Under the pieces are notes generated by a model. It saw only the letters and a list, made by a program, of their open reading frames with translations, was not told where the DNA came from and made no database searches. Shown piece after piece: positions 7,689-16,205 of a stretch of DNA of 40,971 nt. Within the stretch, counting starts at the first letter, position 1. Each line of letters starts with the position of its first letter. The stretch is from CAYWXV01 sp964462535. Its GTDB lineage: Bacteria; Bacteroidota; Ignavibacteria; OLB7. The stretch is from contig CAYWXV010000025.1 in the NCBI GenBank assembly GCA_964462535.1, forward strand, positions 1-40,971. The letters are read 5' to 3'. The translations under genes and the position numbers were made by a program.

Positions 7689-8462
7689 TTATCTCCCCTT
7701 CCATTCCGGTTTGCGCTTCTCGACGAACGCCCCCATTCCCTCCTTCATGTCCTCGGTGGCAAACAGGAGGTAGAAATTCTTTCGTTCGAATTCCAGTCCG
7801 TCATTGATGGTTGTGTCGAACGCCTTCAGAACGGACTCCTTGGCGAGTTTCGCCGCGACAGGGGGACGGGCCGCCACGTCGCGGGCAAGATTCATTGCGG
7901 TTTCCAAATAGAACTCCACGGGGACGATTCGATTGATCAACCCCCGCCGGAGGGCTTCTTCTGCGGAGATCATACGACCGGTGAGGACCATTTCCATTGC
8001 AAGGGCCTTCCCTACTGCTCGCGTCAGTCGCTGCGTACCCCCCGCCCCCGGCATCACACCGATGTTGATTTCGGGCTGCCCGAATCGGGCGGTCTCGCTG
8101 GCGACGATCATGTCGCAGATCATAGCCAGCTCGCATCCCCCACCCAAAGCGACACCGCTCACCGCCGCTACAATCGGAGTCTTCACACGTCGGATGCGAT
8201 CCCATCGGGTGAACTGATCACGACCGAGCATTTCGATCGGCGACGCCTCCGCCATCTCGGTGATATCGGCACCGGCCGCGAATGCGCGGGCCCCGCCGTG
8301 AAGGACAATACAACGGACGTCCGGATCGCGATCGAGCTCCTCGAGCGCGTCCACGAGCTCTACCATCAATGCAAGGTTGAGAGCATTCAGAACCTTCGGT
8401 CGATTCAACAGCACCGTGGCAACGAAGCCGTCGTGCCGCTCGACAATGATGTGTTCAGGCAT
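7689..8462 (-). CDS. Enoyl-CoA hydratase (crotonase, PaaF-like)
   Basis: 257 aa from an ATG at 8462. It adds water across trans-2-enoyl-CoA. Both catalytic glutamates are present, in GGGCELAMICD and GQPEINIGVMPGAGG, with the oxyanion loop AFAAGADITEMAE. The tail KRKPEWKGR is typical. A longer reading from a TTG at 8519 would run through the upstream terminator hairpin and add 19 residues unlike the family, so 8462 is preferred. First gene of the hydratase-paaG-dehydrogenase operon. Its promoter must lie in the short space before the ATG or overlap the terminator; I see no clear box. Confidence 0.93.
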   Translation of the reverse strand: MPEHIIVERHDGFVATVLLNRPKVLNALNLALMVELVDALEELDRDPDVRCIVLHGGARAFAAGADITEMAEASPIEMLGRDQFTRWDRIRRVKTPIVAAVSGVALGGGCELAMICDMIVASETARFGQPEINIGVMPGAGGTQRLTRAVGKALAMEMVLTGRMISAEEALRRGLINRIVPVEFYLETAMNLARDVAARPPVAAKLAKESVLKAFDTTINDGLEFERKNFYLLFATEDMKEGMGAFVEKRKPEWKGR

Positions 8463-8480
8463 GGTGGAACAGTCGTGATG

Positions 8481-8528
8481 AGTCCAAACAAAACAACCCT
8501 CCGCATCGGCTTTTGCCAATACGGAGGG
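8481..8528 (-). terminator. Intrinsic terminator of the sigma-factor/surface operon
   Basis: A 14-bp stem (8497-8510 with 8515-8528; two G-U type mismatches) and a TTTT/AAAA loop. Read on the minus strand it is followed by TTGTTTTGTTT, a good U-rich tail. It lies 26 bp after the stop of the IgGFc/T9SS gene and before the hydratase start, separating the two minus-strand operons. Confidence 0.85.
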
Positions 8529-8554
8529 CGAAGATACGGAAGCTGATGGAGAGG

Positions 8555-10930
8555 CTATCGCACTATCGAGATGGTGCGAACGACGTGTTCTGCGCCGTCA
8601 TCCACCGCGACAAGGTATGCGCCGTTGGTCACGTAGCTACCCCCTGCGTCACGACCATCCCACAGGAGACTCGAGCGACCTGCGAGGTCGTCGCCATGCA
8701 GAGACTTCACCGTGCGACCCAGAGGATCGACGATTCGGAGGGTGGCATCGCGTCCCAGTGGGCGACCCATGACGATTGTCGCTGATGAGGTTATGGGGTT
8801 GGGATACACGATAGCCGACAACGTTGTTCTATTGGGGCCTGTAATTGGGGCACTCGAAGGTGGTCCCACGGTAATCGTCACGGGAAGGGTGAACGTGAAC
8901 CCGTCGACGCGAAGAACAATTGATGTTGAATAGAGGCCCTCCGGCGTCCCGGTCTTGACAGTTAGTTCGACCGTATCGGCAGCGTGAGCATCGATGGCGA
9001 AGGGAGCTACGCGACCCACGAATCCCAGCGACACGTATGTGTTCGCACTTCCAACCCCCAACGTCGCTGACTCTACGTGTGCGACATCACCGCACGTATT
9101 CGCGCTGAGGAGCACACGCTCGGTACGGGGCAATTCGTTGGCCGGGACATTGATACTGATGTCAGCACGATCGACGTTGGCCGTGCGGATGCAGATACCG
9201 TCACTGATCTGAACGATAGCCGTGTTGGCATCGCGATCGCGCAATTCCGCGAAGAGTGGTCCGCTCGGGTCCGTCGTTGCTCGGAACCGGACCGTCGCTT
9301 CGTCATCGGGATTCGGTGGCGTAAACGTCCCCAACATCTCCCATCCCGGACTGTTGACAACACGCACGCTCCAGACGCCGCTGAAGTAGTCGGGATCACG
9401 GTTATCACTGATGCGGGCGTTGTAGACGTTCGCCTGGGTCGCATCTCGCCAGGCGGTGACCAGGTAGGGTGGCTGGTTGTCGGTCTCTGATTGTGGCAGC
9501 CAGAACGGAAGGGTCATCGCGTAGAAGTCTCGGCCCGTGACATCACCTGTTCCGACCAGGCGGGCCAGAAATCGATGCCCATCTGCCGCGGTAAGCGTGT
9601 GCCCCCCGGGCAACACGTCTCCCCGAACAACGAACACGTTGTCTCCTCCAATCCGCTGAACCGTCGCACCCGTTACGGCCTGTGCGAACGGGCGCTTGTC
9701 CAACGTCAACGAGCTGAGTATTGATGCCTCCGTCTCCCCACCTGTTCCAAGCACAAGTACGGTGAGCGCGTGTCCCGTCGCGGGAAACTGGTCGCCACCA
9801 ATTTCCGTTGGCGCAGCAAAGACAGTGCGCGACGCGAACTCGTTGGTCCCAGCCGAGAAGACGAACGCTGGTGCGTTAGCGGGGGAGCCGTACGGGCCAC
9901 TCAAGCGAAGCTGCGCAACCGAAATCGCATCCGTTCCTTGCCAGCGAACCGCGCCCGTTATTTCGCGTCCGCTTATCGTCGTCACATCGACGATCTCGCC
10001 GCGATTAATCACGTACTCCGCGCTCTCAGCGTTCCCACCTGGGACGAAGTGAGTCGCGGTGACAACCGTCCCGTTCCGCGCCGACGTGAGCCGGTATCGA
10101 TCTCCCTGACCGCTCCGCATCGGGGTGGTGTAGTAGAGGCTCCCCCAGGATGAATCTGGGAGAAGCATAGTCATTACATGGCTCGACCAGTTCGATTCAC
10201 TGACAGAACCATCGGCGTTAATGGAGGTCCTGACATGCCCTGAGACTACACCGACCGGGCGAGACCACGACACGATCTCGGTTCCGCTCAAGTCCGCCGA
10301 GCCTGGGTTACCTTCGGCCGCCTTGATGAGGAACACATCGCCACGGTTGAGAGTGATTGTCCGTTCGCGACCGGCATCCTGGAAGAGGATCTTCGTGCTG
10401 GGAACGATCGTCACCACCGTGCTGTCGTACGCGGCCACGATGGACAGCGTGCCGGTCATCGAGCCGAACGCATTTGGAAGCGTTGTTGGCAGATACGACA
10501 GTCCCCAGCGATTGACTGGCACGACCGGCGTCGCACCGACGCTCTGATATCGATCGTTGATCGCGTAGAGAGCGATTGGAGCCCGCGATGTGACATGCAC
10601 GCCGAGTCGGGCGACCTCCTCCAGATAGGGAGGGATCACAGAGGCCGGTATGGGAATGGTCACGATCTGATCGGGCATCACATCGTATCCCTTCACCGTC
10701 TCGGTGCCGTCTCCGTTTGGGATCGAGACGTCCACCCGCGTCGCCGTCTGCGCACTCACAAGGAGTCCAAGAAACTTCGCACCCGCTCCGTTGTCGCTCG
10801 GAAGGAACGTCACATAGTACTCGGTACCCACGGTCGGCGTCGGTCCAGGATCGGCACCCTGCGCGTGCGACATACCCTGAACAACCAGGAGGAGGAGAGC
10901 GAGTAGACCGATGTTCGTTGCTCTGGTCAT
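8555..10930 (-). CDS. Secreted IgGFc-binding-like protein with T9SS type A sorting domain
   Basis: 791 aa. Signal peptide 1-23 (cleavage after SHA). Residues from about 35 to 400 match the IgGFc-binding N-terminal type domain shared with the two genes at 16206 and 18049: EYYVTFLPSDNG, IVTIPIPAS, LGVHVTSRAPIALYAINDR. An Ig-like middle part begins near DNQPPYLVTAW. The last 80 or so residues start YPNPITSSATI and end GAYLVAVDDG, a T9SS type A (FlgD-like) sorting domain, so the protein should cross the outer membrane by T9SS and be displayed or released. Last gene of the sigma/anti-sigma operon, starting 5 bp after the lipoprotein stop. The binding partner is unknown; the family name derives from a mammalian protein and need not mean antibody binding. 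Confidence 0.88.
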   Translation of the reverse strand: MTRATNIGLLALLLLVVQGMSHAQGADPGPTPTVGTEYYVTFLPSDNGAGAKFLGLLVSAQTATRVDVSIPNGDGTETVKGYDVMPDQIVTIPIPASVIPPYLEEVARLGVHVTSRAPIALYAINDRYQSVGATPVVPVNRWGLSYLPTTLPNAFGSMTGTLSIVAAYDSTVVTIVPSTKILFQDAGRERTITLNRGDVFLIKAAEGNPGSADLSGTEIVSWSRPVGVVSGHVRTSINADGSVSESNWSSHVMTMLLPDSSWGSLYYTTPMRSGQGDRYRLTSARNGTVVTATHFVPGGNAESAEYVINRGEIVDVTTISGREITGAVRWQGTDAISVAQLRLSGPYGSPANAPAFVFSAGTNEFASRTVFAAPTEIGGDQFPATGHALTVLVLGTGGETEASILSSLTLDKRPFAQAVTGATVQRIGGDNVFVVRGDVLPGGHTLTAADGHRFLARLVGTGDVTGRDFYAMTLPFWLPQSETDNQPPYLVTAWRDATQANVYNARISDNRDPDYFSGVWSVRVVNSPGWEMLGTFTPPNPDDEATVRFRATTDPSGPLFAELRDRDANTAIVQISDGICIRTANVDRADISINVPANELPRTERVLLSANTCGDVAHVESATLGVGSANTYVSLGFVGRVAPFAIDAHAADTVELTVKTGTPEGLYSTSIVLRVDGFTFTLPVTITVGPPSSAPITGPNRTTLSAIVYPNPITSSATIVMGRPLGRDATLRIVDPLGRTVKSLHGDDLAGRSSLLWDGRDAGGSYVTNGAYLVAVDDGAEHVVRTISIVR

Positions 10931-10935
10931 AATGA

Positions 10936-11595
10936 TCAGTTCTGCACAGTGGACGAGATCAACACCGTACGCTGTTCAACTTCGGGGAGTGTCTGATCGG
11001 GATTGGCGTAGACGTTCTTGATTGTCTGCACCGGTCCGACACCCTCGGCATAAAAACGCACCCATGAAATGGATGGGGACGTGTTGTCGGGTCGATACTC
11101 CACCTCGACAACATTCTGATAGACTATACCATCGACCTTCCGGAAGGCATAGCGCTCCAGAATGGTCGCCCGCCACGGAATAGTGTCCGATCCGCAGATC
11201 CACGAACGCCCCTTCACAAGGGGGGCGGCAAGTGCGATATCGCCAGGAAAGCGGTCGCGACGTGTAATGAGCGTGTCATGCGAGGCGACGTAACGTGTCC
11301 AGCTCTGTGCACTCTCGTCTGTCTGGAGAATGAACATCCGCGATCCATTGTAGGTCTCGTCCGAAAGTCGGGGCTGGGCGTCTGAGAACTGCTCGGTCTG
11401 GAGCCTGCCATACTTGAATTGCTCCTTCTTGTAGCGCATCAACGCAGTAGTATCCTGCGGCCAGGAGAACTGCGCAACGTCACGCCACGGATCGTCCGAG
11501 GGCTCGCTCACACCACACCCTGTTATCACAAGGAGCGCGACGCCGCCGAACAGGAGGCTCAGCCGGGCCATGTGTCGTCTAAGTGTTCTCATCAT
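10936..11595 (-). CDS. Lipoprotein of unknown function in the sigma-factor operon
   Basis: About 219 aa from the ATG at 11595; other starts (11616, 11592, 11571) are possible and none has a good Shine-Dalgarno. An N-terminal basic stretch and hydrophobic core lead to the lipobox VITGC, so the mature protein should be lipid-anchored. The body is rich in Trp, Tyr and Asp with beta-strand-like alternation (WRATILERYAFRKVDGIVYQ). I do not recognise a family. It lies between the anti-sigma/barrel gene (83 bp upstream) and the T9SS cargo gene (5 bp downstream), so a part in surface assembly or sensing of that cargo is a reasonable guess, not more. Confidence 0.75.
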   Translation of the reverse strand: MMRTLRRHMARLSLLFGGVALLVITGCGVSEPSDDPWRDVAQFSWPQDTTALMRYKKEQFKYGRLQTEQFSDAQPRLSDETYNGSRMFILQTDESAQSWTRYVASHDTLITRRDRFPGDIALAAPLVKGRSWICGSDTIPWRATILERYAFRKVDGIVYQNVVEVEYRPDNTSPSISWVRFYAEGVGPVQTIKNVYANPDQTLPEVEQRTVLISSTVQN

Positions 11596-11678
11596 CGTAT
11601 GTGTATGAAAGCTCATGTTCGAGTTGTTGTCGTCGCAGTGCTCGACGACCCGCTCCACCTATCACCCCGAATGACGGA

Positions 11679-13088
11679 CTAGAATCTGTAGATGAGTCCG
11701 TACCTCCCCTCCAGCACGTTTCCACTGTAACTATCCAGCGCGTCGTCACTGACGCCGACGTTTTCACCCGACTGAAGAAGTTTGAGACGTTCCGCGCCGA
11801 GGTCATACCAGTAGTGGCTGAGTCCGCCACCAACCTGAAGACCGACTCGGTCGGTAAGGAAGAGGAGTGCCAGGAGGTCGAGGCCGAGTTTCTGATGCGT
11901 CGATAGAGTGTTGTATGACGCTTCGGCACCGATCGACAAACGTTCAGTGACTGGCAAACGATAGTTGAGGAAGAGCTCCATCAACGGTGTGCCCTTCGTC
12001 TCGTCGACGTGCGGTCGGTAGATGGTATCGATGCGGCTGACGGCACCATCGCGTCGAATGGTCTGATCGGGCACCAGCGTGACAGCCGAGAACGAGCCGT
12101 ACCCAATTCTGAATCCGAGACCGAATCCAGACTCACCGAGGCGGTATCCGAGATCAACATATCGGCCACCGTAGCTGGTGCTGGTCGACTGACCGCGAGG
12201 GGGGGCGACCAGTCTTCCCACGCGCTCGCTGTACGCCACTTCAACCCCGCTGATCGGCATGGGGGCCAGCGGGAGTTCTCGACCCTCGAGACCTGGCTGC
12301 CGCATGCCCCCTCCGAACTCGGATCGGGTTGCATCCGACGAGTCGGCTGATGCAATCGGTGTCGATTGCCGTTCCTTCTGACTGATTGCTGCCGTGCTGT
12401 CGGGGATAGCCGGGGGCTGATTCGCAACGATGCCGTGGGCCACATTCACACTAGAAGTACCTTCCTGCGCATTCCGATTTTCCGTCGGTGGGGTCACGCC
12501 ACCCTCCTCAATCCTCTTCGTCGGCGCCATCGCGATTGTCGTCGCGGGCTTGTCGCGGTAGACGATCTTCACGTTTTCGCGCCACCGATCCCGGTATACG
12601 ATGCGGTTGACGGGTACGCGCACAGTGTCGACGGTCGAAGGCATGTCAGCCGGCTCTGGAAGCAGCCCGGCCATCAGCGAGCTGAAGCGATCGACACCAA
12701 CGAGGAGCGCGGCACTTGATCCAGCATCGAAACTGACCGTCGACTGATCTGGTCCAGGCACCAACTGGCTCGATCCAAGGAAGTAGCCCCCAATGCCGAC
12801 GAGCGCGAACGCGACGGCACGACCAATCCACGAAAAAGCACTGGAAACGGGCGCGGAAGCGGTCGGCGCTCCACCAACGACTGCCGCGATTCCACGCCAT
12901 GCCTTCGCGTCCTCCTCCGGCGTAAGGGCTGCCTCATAGCGGTCCCGGTCCATCTCACCCTTCAGCGCCATGAACTGACGGAATTCCGTCCGGCGCTCCG
13001 GACTGACAGACAGTGCGTGCAGCAACTCGGCAGCCCGCTCGTCAGAAAGCGAACCGTCGAGAAGTTCCTGGATGTCGTTCGTGATCAT
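11679..13088 (-). CDS. Predicted envelope-spanning anti-sigma factor with C-terminal outer-membrane barrel
   Basis: 469 aa. The N-terminal 85 or so residues (NDIQELLDGSLSDERAAELL) look like the helical cytoplasmic anti-sigma domain, without the zinc-binding HxxxCxxC. One membrane helix follows at about 88-108 (AVAFALVGIGGYFLGSS). A long low-complexity periplasmic stretch (about 110-300) has two IVYRD segments and Pro/Ser/Thr-rich parts. From about 305 the sequence alternates as beta strands (YVDLGYRLGESGFGLGFRIG) and ends in YGLIYRF, the C-terminal aromatic signature of outer-membrane barrels. Such dual-membrane anti-sigma proteins are known from Bacteroides. It starts 42 bp after the ECF sigma gene, the classic partner position. 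Fold assignments are by eye. Confidence 0.75.
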   Translation of the reverse strand: MITNDIQELLDGSLSDERAAELLHALSVSPERRTEFRQFMALKGEMDRDRYEAALTPEEDAKAWRGIAAVVGGAPTASAPVSSAFSWIGRAVAFALVGIGGYFLGSSQLVPGPDQSTVSFDAGSSAALLVGVDRFSSLMAGLLPEPADMPSTVDTVRVPVNRIVYRDRWRENVKIVYRDKPATTIAMAPTKRIEEGGVTPPTENRNAQEGTSSVNVAHGIVANQPPAIPDSTAAISQKERQSTPIASADSSDATRSEFGGGMRQPGLEGRELPLAPMPISGVEVAYSERVGRLVAPPRGQSTSTSYGGRYVDLGYRLGESGFGLGFRIGYGSFSAVTLVPDQTIRRDGAVSRIDTIYRPHVDETKGTPLMELFLNYRLPVTERLSIGAEASYNTLSTHQKLGLDLLALLFLTDRVGLQVGGGLSHYWYDLGAERLKLLQSGENVGVSDDALDSYSGNVLEGRYGLIYRF

Positions 13089-13130
13089 GTCGTTCGTCGG
13101 TATGGCTGGGTGCTACCGATGGAGCACTTG

Positions 13131-13766
13131 TCAATCGTTGCTGTTCAGTTCGTCGAGCCCCCACTGAAGCCTCTCCCGGAGGACTTCACGCGCCTTGAAG
13201 ATTCGGAACTTGACCGTCGACATCGGCAGACCGGTGATGTCGACGATTTCCTGATAGGTCCGCTCCTCATATTCCCGGAGAATCAAAACCTCGCGATACG
13301 CTTCGGGGAGCCGGTCTATTTCCCGCGTGAGCTGGTCTCGGAGCCCCACGTCACGCTCGGTCTCCTCGTAACTGGGTTCCAGCGTCGTCATCTCGTCGAA
13401 GCTCACATAGTCGGGAGCGTCCCGATGGAAGTTGAGGCAGATATTCCGGGCGATGGTGTGAATCCACCCGGCGAAGTTCGTGCCGCTGGAATAGCGATCG
13501 CGCTTCTTGTGGACCCGGATGAAAATGTCCTGCATTGCGTCCATTGCCAGGTCGCGATCGTCTCTCAGGAGACGCAGACAGTAAATGAAGATCTGCCTCC
13601 GGTATCGCTCATACAGTGCTCTGAACGCACCCTCATCACCACGACAGACAAGCTTCATCAGCTCGTCGTCGGAGAGTTCGTCGGTCTTTTTCGACCGTCG
13701 TATGAGCACGTCGGTAAGAGTCACAAGGATTTTGGCGTTCAGGCTGGTCCAACTTCTAACCCCCAC
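13131..13766 (-). CDS. ECF-family RNA polymerase sigma factor
   Basis: Up to 211 aa. Region 2 runs from DDELMKLVCRGDEGAFRALY through AMDAMQDIFIRVHKK to FAGWIHTIARNICLNFHR, the core-binding and -10 recognition part. Region 4 is LPEAYREVLILREYEERTYQEI with a helix-turn-helix in ITGLPMSTVKFRIFKARE for -35 recognition. There is no region 1 or 3, as expected for extracytoplasmic-function sigma factors. The start is uncertain: the longest reading uses GTG at 13766, and GTGs at 13724 and 13709 would trim a basic N-terminus that adds nothing to the fold. It heads a minus-strand operon whose second gene is the likely anti-sigma factor, so release by a surface signal is the natural model, and it probably controls its own operon. 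Confidence 0.93.
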   Translation of the reverse strand: MGVRSWTSLNAKILVTLTDVLIRRSKKTDELSDDELMKLVCRGDEGAFRALYERYRRQIFIYCLRLLRDDRDLAMDAMQDIFIRVHKKRDRYSSGTNFAGWIHTIARNICLNFHRDAPDYVSFDEMTTLEPSYEETERDVGLRDQLTREIDRLPEAYREVLILREYEERTYQEIVDITGLPMSTVKFRIFKAREVLRERLQWGLDELNSND

Positions 13767-13768
13767 GA

Positions 13769-13813
13769 CGGGCTTTTGTTAGCCCGATCGGGGAGGATTC
13801 GACAATATATTTG
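13769..13813. promoter_or_regulatory. Divergent regulatory region: hairpin and TAnnTTTG box
   Basis: The space 13767-13884 separates the sigma operon (leftward) from rsmE (rightward). It holds a 6-bp stem CGGGCT/AGCCCG (13769-13786) at the edge of the sigma gene and, facing rsmE, TATATTTG at 13806-13813, which fits the Bacteroidota -7 box TAnnTTTG. No -33 TTTG lies at the usual 17-23 bp, so the promoter call is tentative. Confidence 0.4.
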
Positions 13814-13884
13814 TTAGAAACAGACTTTTCTCCCCGCAACCGCGTCGCCGTTCCGTCAGAGAGAGCGGGCCGACGGTCCAACCG

Positions 13885-14634
13885 ATGATTGATTTTTCGC
13901 AGGTTTCAGCGTTCTATCACCCTAACCCACTTCAACCCGGGGATCTGATTTCCCTTGGTCCCGATGAGGAGCGCCACCTCCGCGCTCATAGACTCCACGC
14001 CGGCTCCCCAATCCTGCTGCTTGACGGGAAAGGAGGTCGTCGGCACGCCGTGATCGAGCGCATGGATCGACGAACCAGCCTGATCCGGGTCGAGCGTATT
14101 GAGTTGGTGAGCCGCGAGGGTGGACCGTATATTGCCCTCGGAATCGCCCTCCTTTCCGACCGATCCCGTCTCGAGTGGGTTGTTGAAAAAGGGACCGAGC
14201 TTGGTCTTTCGGAGCTCCTCTTCCTGGAGACCGAGCGTTCGGAGGGGCGCTATCCCGGCGACCGTCTTCATCGCGTTGCCACGGCGGCGCTGAAGCAGTC
14301 CCGGCAGTCGTTCCTACCCGACCTACGACCTCCTGCCTCGTTCGAGCGCGTCCTGGAAGAAGTCCGATCATTCGATCGGTCATTCCTTTGTCATGAGGGA
14401 GCGCCGGCTGACGCAAGTCTTGCGTCGGCACTCGCGCAGTATCCGCGGGCCGAACGAATTCTTCTGCTTGTCGGCCCCGAAGGGGGATTCAGCGACAACG
14501 AGGTGGAACGCGCCCGGTCTGCGGGGGGCGTGGTTATATCACTCGGCCCGACACGATTGCGGGCTGAAACCGCAGCAATCGTCGCTATGGCCCTGGCGAC
14601 CTCCATTGTCACTCATACTCCGCATTCCGCATGA
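13885..14634 (+). CDS. rsmE: 16S rRNA m3U1498 methyltransferase
   Basis: 249 aa. It methylates N3 of U1498 in helix 44 of 16S rRNA using SAM. The N-terminal PUA-like part contains EERHLRAHRLHAGSPI and LLDGKGGRR. The SPOUT domain has VVEKGTELGLSELLFL, then the trefoil-knot SAM site LLVGPEGGFSDNEV and SLGPTRLRAETAAI, all diagnostic of RsmE. It overlaps the start of the ABC ATPase by 4 bases (ATGA, 14631-14634), so translation is probably coupled, although the functions are unrelated. Confidence 0.97.
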   Translation: MIDFSQVSAFYHPNPLQPGDLISLGPDEERHLRAHRLHAGSPILLLDGKGGRRHAVIERMDRRTSLIRVERIELVSREGGPYIALGIALLSDRSRLEWVVEKGTELGLSELLFLETERSEGRYPGDRLHRVATAALKQSRQSFLPDLRPPASFERVLEEVRSFDRSFLCHEGAPADASLASALAQYPRAERILLLVGPEGGFSDNEVERARSAGGVVISLGPTRLRAETAAIVAMALATSIVTHTPHSA

Positions 14635-15653
14635 GCCAAACGCTTCTGGAAGTCACCGATCTGAAGAAGTTCTTCCCGATCCATCGGGGCCTCCTCTCAC
14701 GCGTGGTCGGTCATGTCAAGGCGGTGAACGGCGTCACGTTTTCCATCAGGCAGGGTGAGACACTTGGTCTGGTCGGGGAATCGGGGTGCGGTAAGACGAC
14801 TGTCGGGCGGTCGATTCTGCGATTGATTGAACCAACGGCTGGCTCAGTCCTGTTCGAGGGTAGGGACGTCACGAAGCTCCCCCCTTCAGCATTGCGGCAC
14901 TTGCGCAGGGAGATGCAGATCATCTTCCAGGATCCCTACTCTTCGCTGAATCCACGCATCACCGTCGGTGGCATGCTGAGTGAAATCATCAAGTTTCACA
15001 AGCTCCGATCAAGCGACGCCGACGTTCAGAAGCGGGTGATGGAGCTTCTGGACATCGTCGGTCTCCGACCGGAATACGCACGACGATATCCGCATGAGTT
15101 TTCGGGAGGACAGCGGCAGCGTATCGGGATTGCGCGCGCCCTTTCGGTCGAGCCGAAGTTCATCGTGTGCGATGAGCCGGTATCGGCTCTGGACGTGTCG
15201 ATCCAGTCTCAGGTGATCAATCTTCTAGAGGATCTTCAGAAGGGCTTTGGACTTACCTATCTCTTCATTGCTCACGATCTGTCGGTGGTAGAGCACATTT
15301 CCGATCGCGTTGCGGTAATGTATCTGGGTGAGATCGTCGAAATCGCGGACGCGGCGGAGCTCTACCGGAATCCGAAGCACCCGTACACACAGGCTCTTCT
15401 GTCCGCAGTCCCGATACCGGATCCCAGGGTCCGAAAGCAGCGGATCGTCCTGACCGGTGATGTCCCGTCCCCGGCAAACCTCCCGACGGGATGCTTCTTC
15501 CATCCACGCTGCCCGCAAGCCATGCCGGAATGCAAGGAGAGCCATCCTGGCCTTGGGGACGATGGAACGGACCACATGACCCGCTGCCTCCTCTATCCGG
15601 AAAGTCAGCGCGAGGCCGTCGCCACGTCAACGCATCACCCCAGTTCGACATGA
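14631..15653 (+). CDS. Oligopeptide/dipeptide-type ABC transporter ATP-binding protein (OppF/DppF-like)
   Basis: 340 aa cytoplasmic ATPase. Walker A is GESGCGKTT (from residue 49), the Q-loop is IIFQDPYSSLNP, the signature SGGQRQRIGIARAL, Walker B FIVCDEPVSALD and the H-loop FIAHDLSVVEH. After residue 240 comes the C-terminal extension of peptide importers with HPYTQALLSAVP and a cysteine motif, GCFFHPRCPQAMPEC, which in some relatives binds an Fe-S cluster. Permeases and a substrate-binding protein are not in the window, so it must work with subunits encoded elsewhere. It overlaps both neighbours by 4 bases. Confidence 0.95.
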   Translation: MSQTLLEVTDLKKFFPIHRGLLSRVVGHVKAVNGVTFSIRQGETLGLVGESGCGKTTVGRSILRLIEPTAGSVLFEGRDVTKLPPSALRHLRREMQIIFQDPYSSLNPRITVGGMLSEIIKFHKLRSSDADVQKRVMELLDIVGLRPEYARRYPHEFSGGQRQRIGIARALSVEPKFIVCDEPVSALDVSIQSQVINLLEDLQKGFGLTYLFIAHDLSVVEHISDRVAVMYLGEIVEIADAAELYRNPKHPYTQALLSAVPIPDPRVRKQRIVLTGDVPSPANLPTGCFFHPRCPQAMPECKESHPGLGDDGTDHMTRCLLYPESQREAVATSTHHPSST

Positions 15654-16081
15654 TGTATTCTCGCCCCGCACTTCGAGTCCTTTTCATCGTTTGCGTGCTG
15701 GTCGTCAGTGCGTCGATGGCCCGGAGCGCAGAAAACAGTAGAGCCTGCGTGGGCATCGGAGCAGGCCGGAGTCATACTTCCATGTTGCCGGATTCCATCC
15801 GCCCGGGCGAGCGTGACTACCTGGAGCCGAACGTGCCGAATCCTGCGACGGTAGGAAAGACGGTGAAAATCGGATTCTCGATCAAACGTGACTCTCGCGT
15901 AATTATCAAGCTGTACGATTGCTTCTACGACGAGGTCACCACCGTTGTCGACGACATGAAGACCGCGGGACATCATGACGCATTCTTCACGCCTCCACCG
16001 TCAATGTCGAGCGGATTCTATTTCTACGAAATGCGAGCCGGGGATTACTACGAGATCCGCCGGATGATGTACGTGCGATAG
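15650..16081 (+). CDS. Small secreted protein consisting mainly of a T9SS/FlgD-like C-terminal domain
   Basis: 143 aa from the ATG at 15650, which overlaps the ABC ATPase stop (ATGA). A signal peptide (about 1-26, cleavage after RSA) is followed by about 30 linker residues and then by one beta-sandwich-like module of about 85 residues: NVPNPATVGKTVKIGFSIKR, VIIKLYD, SGFYFYEMRAGDYYEIRRM. The order PNP, hydrophobic strands, L-hydrophobic-D, SGxY is that of T9SS type A tails and FlgD Ig-like domains. There is no cargo domain in front. A longer in-frame reading from 15491 would lie wholly within the ATPase gene and is unlikely. Confidence 0.75.
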   Translation: MMYSRPALRVLFIVCVLVVSASMARSAENSRACVGIGAGRSHTSMLPDSIRPGERDYLEPNVPNPATVGKTVKIGFSIKRDSRVIIKLYDCFYDEVTTVVDDMKTAGHHDAFFTPPPSMSSGFYFYEMRAGDYYEIRRMMYVR

Positions 16082-16205
16082 CGCGTCTCCCGTCCCGGCA
16101 GTCCCCACGTGCCTCGGACGCTGGCCCTGTTCCATGAATTACGCGCCGCGATTGCGCGTCGACTTGTGCGTTCGATTTCCCTCACCCACCAGAGCACGGG
16201 CCTCC

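Noticed and set aside
8463..8519. N-terminal extension of the enoyl-CoA hydratase from a TTG
   Set aside because: It would be encoded across the upstream operon's terminator hairpin and adds residues foreign to the family.
13017..13817. Plus-strand frame of 266 codons opposite the sigma factor
   Set aside because: The opposite strand encodes an intact ECF sigma factor; the frame arises from codon bias in GC-rich DNA.
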